DNA of 18,246 nucleotides from contig CBCXVS010000148.1 of the NCBI GenBank assembly GCA_965178525.1, forward strand, positions 1-18,246. Reading direction: 5' to 3'. This document shows positions 14,613 to 18,246 of this stretch, in pieces. Source of the DNA: CBCXVS01 sp965178525 (GTDB lineage Bacteria; Tectomicrobia; Entotheonellia; Entotheonellales; Entotheonellaceae). Both the position numbers and the translations under genes were made by a program. Below the pieces are notes generated by a model, which was given only the letters and a program-made list of their open reading frames with translations, was not told the origin of the DNA and did not search any database. Every line of letters starts with the position of its first letter. Position 1 is the stretch's first letter.

Positions 14613-15920
14613 TTAGGCATCAACAGCCGAGAAGCCGATTTCCGACCGTTTCCAGATCGCTCCATACCAGCATTCGACGTCAAGAGGCCCGGACGCATCT
14701 TGCGGTTCCTGGGCAATGTTTGGCCGTACCATCGCTCCCCCAATCACGCGTTCCACAGCGGGGGCTACTGGCGTCCGCCATCCAATACCGCCGACACTGA
14801 CGAGGGCATCCGCTTCGGGCACGTGGTCGACGACGGTGGGTTCGCTGCCATCCGGGTTGCCGGATTCTTGCATAATGGCTACGGTGCGTATTCCCATTTG
14901 CTCGCAGGCTTTGATGGTTTGCATAAAATCGATGGTATTGTTCCCACCGGTGCCCCCGATATCGGCCGTCACAATCGCCACTTGCGCCCCGCATAGACGC
15001 GCGACTCGAGCCATCATCCACCCCTGGCGTTCTTTCAAAAACTGCGTGTCCTGCCAGCCACGCCCGAGCACCACGCCAAGAAAATTGACGTCTACACCGT
15101 GGCGCCGATAGAGTTTCCGCACCATGTAGTGATGGCTATGGGCATAGGTAATCGCCCGTCCCGGCTGCCGGTAATTGCCATTGACCAAGGCGCCATCGAG
15201 CATCTCATTGGGATGCAGAATCGTCGACTCCAACCCCTGCGTATGTTTGCCGTAGAGGAAGGTGTGCGCCAGCAAGCCCTGTTGGTGTAGCTGGTTCACC
15301 AATACCACACGTGGCAGGGACGGCGCGACAGGCTGCAACGTATACGATTGCCAGGACGCGGGCGTGAGCGACGTAGTCGCCCGAGCTAAATAGACGGCGG
15401 CTTTCAGCTTGGCGCGATGCAAGGCCGCATCAAAGTCGGCATTGGTGACACCGGGCGCCGCATGGCACACTAAGACGACATTGGCCGTATCTGAAAAAGC
15501 GCAATAGGGTGCGGCAGGGCCACGCATATCGACAATGGCCTCATGGGCCGACAAGGCACCACTCGTCGGTTCCGGAAACTGTCCACAGATCAACAGCGCG
15601 AGGCCGCGTAAGCAGTGATTGCGGCCGGCACCAGCCGGCAGAGCCGGCCCGAAATAGCCCGGATATACGGTCGAGCGCCCCTGGACTTTGACCATCGGTT
15701 GTACCGCATCCAATATATGTACAATGCGGCAGGATTCCCCGGGATGGGTCAGATGCACCTCAATATCCGCCAATACCTGTGGCTCGGCAATCGTCTCCAG
15801 CAAGGACTCACGGTGCATGGTGAGGGTGCCGTTCCGGTAGGAAGTCTTGGATGCAAATACCAGACGTTGGGTGGGAAAATCTCCGACTCCGAGCCTCAAG
15901 GCGTCGGCCCCGCCTACCAT
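14613..15920 (-). CDS. grdE: GrdE-like glycine/sarcosine/betaine reductase component B subunit, no pyruvoyl cysteine
   Basis: A 435-residue homologue of the GrdE proprotein. LRLGVGDFPTQRLVF (9-22), THPGESCRIVHILDAVQPMV (58-77), KVQGRSTVYPGYFG, AIVDMRGPAAPYCAFSDTAN (128-147), VVLVCHAAPG and RRHGVDVNFLGVVL follow the family. In classical GrdE, autocleavage at the Cys of DGAIVSGNC creates the pyruvoyl cofactor. Here the motif is DGALVNGNYRQPG with Tyr250, so cleavage and pyruvoyl formation are not expected. The partner GrdB-like selenoprotein follows, but no GrdA, GrdC or GrdD is present. The start has AGGGGGG about 4 nt upstream, and a plausible promoter lies at 15959-15987. The stop TAA (14613-14615) starts TAAGTATCC, resembling the end of the repeat next to it. 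The symbol denotes family only. Confidence 0.88.
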   Translation of the reverse strand: MVGGADALRLGVGDFPTQRLVFASKTSYRNGTLTMHRESLLETIAEPQVLADIEVHLTHPGESCRIVHILDAVQPMVKVQGRSTVYPGYFGPALPAGAGRNHCLRGLALLICGQFPEPTSGALSAHEAIVDMRGPAAPYCAFSDTANVVLVCHAAPGVTNADFDAALHRAKLKAAVYLARATTSLTPASWQSYTLQPVAPSLPRVVLVNQLHQQGLLAHTFLYGKHTQGLESTILHPNEMLDGALVNGNYRQPGRAITYAHSHHYMVRKLYRRHGVDVNFLGVVLGRGWQDTQFLKERQGWMMARVARLCGAQVAIVTADIGGTGGNNTIDFMQTIKACEQMGIRTVAIMQESGNPDGSEPTVVDHVPEADALVSVGGIGWRTPVAPAVERVIGGAMVRPNIAQEPQDASGPLDVECWYGAIWKRSEIGFSAVDA

Positions 15921-15958
15921 ATGGCCCCCCTTCGTAAGCTGACAATATAAGCTGGCGC

Positions 15959-15987
15959 ATTATGGCAGAACTGCGGTCATGATACAA
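15959..15987 (-). promoter_or_regulatory. Candidate sigma-70-type promoter for the grdE-grdB block
   Basis: On the minus strand TTGTAT (complement of 15982-15987) and CATAAT (complement of 15959-15964) are separated by exactly 17 bp. The -10 matches TATAAT at 5 of 6 positions; the -35 matches TTGACA only at TTG. The start of transcription would be near 15952, giving a leader of about 30 nt before the grdE-like ATG. The rest of 15921-16121 shows no gene. Confidence 0.4.
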
Positions 15988-16121
15988 GGCGCTAACGGAT
16001 CCGGTTGGCGGATGAGCCGGGAACGTCGGTCATGGTGGGACAGGGCACCCGTGCAAGCCCTTCCTTGGGCGTGCGGTCCGGAATTGGCGTGCTCTCGTTG
16101 TGGCTGCGAGCGGGTGGTCGG

Positions 16122-17069
16122 TTATGACATGCTACTCTTCAGCACGCCTCCTGTTGCGATGTCTGCCGAGGTGGCCAGTTCGACACGGTTGCGGCCGTTA
16201 TTTTTGGCGCGATACAGGGCGGCATCGGCCGCCCCAATGAGGGCTTCCATGTCATGAACGATATCGCTGCTGGCCACCCCCAAGCTGAAGGTAATCGGGA
16301 TGACGCCTTCGGCCACCACGGGCGCCTCCGCTTCGATCCCTGCCCGTAGTCTCTCGGCCATCGCCATCGCCCCGTCAGTGTCACAATCGGGAAGTACCAG
16401 CAAAAATTCTTCGCCGCCATAGCGCCCGATGCCATCATAGGGACGCACAACGTTCCGCATACAATGCGCGGCCTCACGCAGGATGGCATCGCCCGCAAGA
16501 TGACCGTAGGTATCGTTGATGCGTTTGAAAAAATCGATATCGGCCAGCAGAATACTCAAGGTGCCGTCGGCACGCTTGACCCGATCGAGCTCGCGTTGCA
16601 GAATTTCGCAGATGGCCCCCCGATTCCACAAACGGGTTAAGGAATCGTGGGTTGCCTGTTCGCGTAATTCTTCCCGGACAAAAATGAGTTCTTCCTGCAA
16701 GTCGAGAATCCGTCGTCCGGCGCGTAATCGCATACGGAGTTCGCTGGAGTCGAATGGCTTGGTCAGATAGTCGTCAGCCCCAGCTTCCAGACCGGCAATA
16801 ATGTCGGTCTGCTGGCTCTTCGCGGTCAGAAGCAAGATATAAATGTAGGGCTCGGTGATTTGTTGACGAACCTCGCGGCAGACCTCCAGCCCATCCATTC
16901 CTGGCATCATCCAGTCGAGAATGGCCAAAGACGGCGCCTGCGGCTGCTGCAGCGTCATCCAGGCAACACTTCCATCAGGACAGGAAACGACTTCATAGCC
17001 CCATTTGTTCAGTGTCACTTCGAGTAAACGACGGGAAATGGGGTCGTCTTCAGCGATCAAAATTTTCAC
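16122..17069 (-). CDS. Response-regulator diguanylate cyclase (REC-GGDEF)
   Basis: A 315-residue cytoplasmic protein that probably makes cyclic di-GMP from two GTP when phosphorylated. The receiver domain (1-120) has acidic pocket E7-D8-D9, phospho-acceptor D52 (LAILDWMMPGMDG), T82 and K104 (LTKPFD). A short coiled linker (ILDLQEELIFVREEL) leads to the GGDEF domain, with DSLTRLWNR, ADIDFFKRINDTYGH and active-site GGEEF (218-222). The product-inhibition site RxxD is present as R209-P-Y-D212, five residues before GGEEF. All key residues are intact. The start is GTG (complement of 17067-17069) preceded by AGAAGGG. No histidine kinase is adjacent. Repeat copy 5 lies about 100 bp upstream in the likely promoter region. 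Confidence 0.95.
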   Translation of the reverse strand: MKILIAEDDPISRRLLEVTLNKWGYEVVSCPDGSVAWMTLQQPQAPSLAILDWMMPGMDGLEVCREVRQQITEPYIYILLLTAKSQQTDIIAGLEAGADDYLTKPFDSSELRMRLRAGRRILDLQEELIFVREELREQATHDSLTRLWNRGAICEILQRELDRVKRADGTLSILLADIDFFKRINDTYGHLAGDAILREAAHCMRNVVRPYDGIGRYGGEEFLLVLPDCDTDGAMAMAERLRAGIEAEAPVVAEGVIPITFSLGVASSDIVHDMEALIGAADAALYRAKNNGRNRVELATSADIATGGVLKSSMS

Positions 17070-17091
17070 GATGCACCCTTCTTTCCAAAGA

Positions 17092-17139
17092 CGATGCTCG
17101 CTATCATGGTATAACTAGGTGGGGTTGCGAGATGCTCGC
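17092..17139. promoter_or_regulatory. Direct repeats and dyad upstream of the GGDEF gene
   Basis: GATGCTCGC occurs twice in direct orientation (17093-17101 and 17131-17139), 38 bp apart. The second is also part of a perfect dyad GCGAG-ATG-CTCGC (17127-17139). The position just upstream of the GTG start would suit an operator. A nearby TATACC on the minus strand could be a poor -10. Confidence 0.3.
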
Positions 17140-17165
17140 GAAGATGCGTGGACCTCAGCCAGTAA

Positions 17166-17238
17166 TAAGTACCTGGGTATGTTTACCTGTATAATTTCTC
17201 TTGAGGAAAGATAGACATATCCTTTTGCTTAAGGACTG
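17166..17238 (-). repeat. Palindromic dispersed repeat, copy 5 (inverted)
   Basis: Read on the minus strand it runs from CAGTCCTTAAGCAAAAGGAT to ACATACCCAGGTACTTA, with the core GTCTATCTTTCCTCAAGAGA. It is the only copy on the minus strand and the most diverged. GGATATGT can pair with ACATACC with one bulge. It lies between the broken sigma-54 activator and the diguanylate cyclase. The remaining AT-rich stretch 17240-17434 shows no gene or clear signal. Confidence 0.75.
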
Positions 17239-17434
17239 GCAGTCTATCCGTACAAGTTTGTATCTAACTTTCGTAGTATTTTAATGGCTAGCGACATCGA
17301 GGCTATTATCGGCAAGAGATCCGCAACTCTTTAATTGTGTCCTAAAGCTCATTTACTATGTCATATATGGCAACAGATAGGTCTTGCAGCAAGTTAAGAA
17401 TGTCTTGAGAAGATATGCTGAAGCACATTTTGTA

Positions 17435-18187
17435 TTAGCGTTCTATGGCATATTTTGCGACCAATTCATGGAGTGTTGGCCGGCTGATGCCTAATTCGAC
17501 CGCCGTGCGTGTGATATTGCCCTTGTTACGTGTCAAGGCTCGCTGGATGAGATCCTTTTCCAATGCCTCGCGCGCCTCGCGCAGGCCTTGCCGCTCATAC
17601 TCGGTATAGGGCGATGTCAAATCGAGATCGGCGGGCGTCAAACGTGCGCCTTGGGCCATGATGACCGCCCGCTTAATACGGTTTTCAAGTTCGCGCACAT
17701 TTCCTGGCCACCCGTGCGTCTGTAAGGCTGTGATAGCTTGGCGCGTAAATCCCGTGATCTTTCGCGTGCTGTCGCTCAGGTAGCGTTGCAGAAGCGTTTG
17801 GGCTAATAAAAGCATATCGTCCCCCCGCTTCCGAAGAGGCGGTAAGCCCATGACGACGACGCCAAGGCGATAGAATAAATCCTCCCGAAAGCGCCCCTCA
17901 GCCATCGCCTGTTTGAGATCGGCATTGGTGGCGGCCACAATACGGGTGTCTACAGGAATCGTTTCCCGCCCGCCTACACGCTCTATCTGATGCTCTTGCA
18001 GAAAGCGTAATAGTTTGACTTGCAACAATAATGGCAGTTCCCCGACTTCGTCGAGGAACAGCGTCCCCGCTTGGGCCAATTCTACCCGGCCCTTGCGTTG
18101 CATATGAGCGCCAGTAAAGGCGCCTTTTTCGTGGCCGAATAATTCACTCTCCAGTAAATTTTCCGGGATAGCCCGAATGGCCTTAAG
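17435..18187 (-). pseudogene. Sigma-54-dependent activator (PrsR-like), N-terminally broken
   Basis: The open frame encodes 250 residues of an AAA+ bacterial enhancer-binding protein. It starts within the ATPase domain: RAIPENLLESELFGHEKGAF, then TGA, giving the sigma-54-contacting GAFTGA loop. Walker B is GTLFLDEVGELP, followed by RIVAATNADL, the GRFREDLFYRL region, the sensor-2 region WPGNVRELENRIKRAV, and a Fis-type HTH (ITRTAVELGISRPTLHELVAKY). The SRPTLxxLxxKY ending resembles PrsR-type regulators of PEP-CTERM/exopolysaccharide genes. Upstream the frame meets TGA (complement of 18188-18190), and the homology stops at RAIPENL. Walker A and the receiver domain are therefore missing. The expected AINC(G)AIPEN has become KAIRAIPEN. 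This may be a true disruption or an assembly join near the window edge. The last 60 bases resemble nothing I recognise. Confidence 0.8.
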
Positions 18188-18246
18188 TCAAGCCAACTCC
18201 TTTCTTGATGAAGCAGTTACGCCGATTGCCTGAGACCGACTCTCCT

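Noticed and set aside
15979..16257. 92-codon plus-strand frame upstream of and overlapping the GGDEF gene
   Set aside because: Half of it is antisense to the GGDEF gene, the composition is odd (Trp, Cys and Arg rich), and it has no homology that I recognise.
1238..17238. The dispersed repeats as a CRISPR array
   Set aside because: Copies are kilobases apart, on both strands, diverged and palindromic, with no regular spacers and no cas genes.
17447..17465. Possible -24/-12 sigma-54 promoter around TGGCATATTTTGC
   Set aside because: The GG to GC spacing is 8, not 10, and it lies inside the coding end of the activator gene.

Overview
The window looks like chromosomal DNA of a Gram-negative bacterium of moderately high GC. 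Evidence is a lipoprotein and MCE-domain pair for an outer-envelope lipid transport system, clear AGGAG-type ribosome binding sites, and a selenocysteine-encoding UGA. The mix of LLM flavin oxidoreductase, Rieske oxygenase, dispersed small repeats and a GrdE/GrdB pair would suit an environmental or symbiont lineage such as Tectomicrobia/'Entotheonella'. That assignment is only a guess from gene content.

Layout. (1) 128-2111, plus strand: an LLM-class flavin oxidoreductase and a SAM methyltransferase, separated by a palindromic repeat. (2) 2158-4737, minus strand: a secreted DUF6438-like protein and a secreted zinc metalloprotease with two C-terminal PPC-like domains. The metalloprotease is split by a -1 frame change at an A AAT TTT heptamer. 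(3) 5160-7465, minus strand: a protein with two tandem dimeric alpha/beta-barrel-like repeats, an N-terminally missing M20 peptidase remnant, and a CarAa-like Rieske oxygenase. (4) 7655-9444, plus strand: a DUSP23-like phosphatase and an EgtD-family methyltransferase, 5 bp apart. (5) 9436-15920, minus strand: a long co-oriented block of grdE-like, grdB-like selenoprotein, divergent dihydropteroate-synthase-like protein, MCE protein, PqiC-like lipoprotein and SDR oxidoreductase. (6) 16122-17069, minus strand: a REC-GGDEF diguanylate cyclase. (7) 17435-18187, minus strand: the C-terminal part of a PrsR-like sigma-54 activator, cut off by a stop codon before its Walker A.

The most notable features are two. 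First, a ~73-76 bp palindromic element is present in five copies (about 1238, 12923, 13065, 14526 and 17166). Its stem arms differ in sequence between copies but still pair, which is covariation. Its TAAGTAC end supplies the stop codon of at least two genes. Second, the block at 12001-15920 pairs a GrdB-type selenoprotein (UGA at 13416-13418 followed by a SECIS-like hairpin) with a GrdE homologue that has Tyr where the pyruvoyl-forming Cys should be. A dihydropteroate-synthase-like protein lacking the usual SRK lysine motif lies next to them. No GrdA, GrdC, GrdD or thioredoxin partner is present, so this is unlikely to be ordinary glycine reductase.
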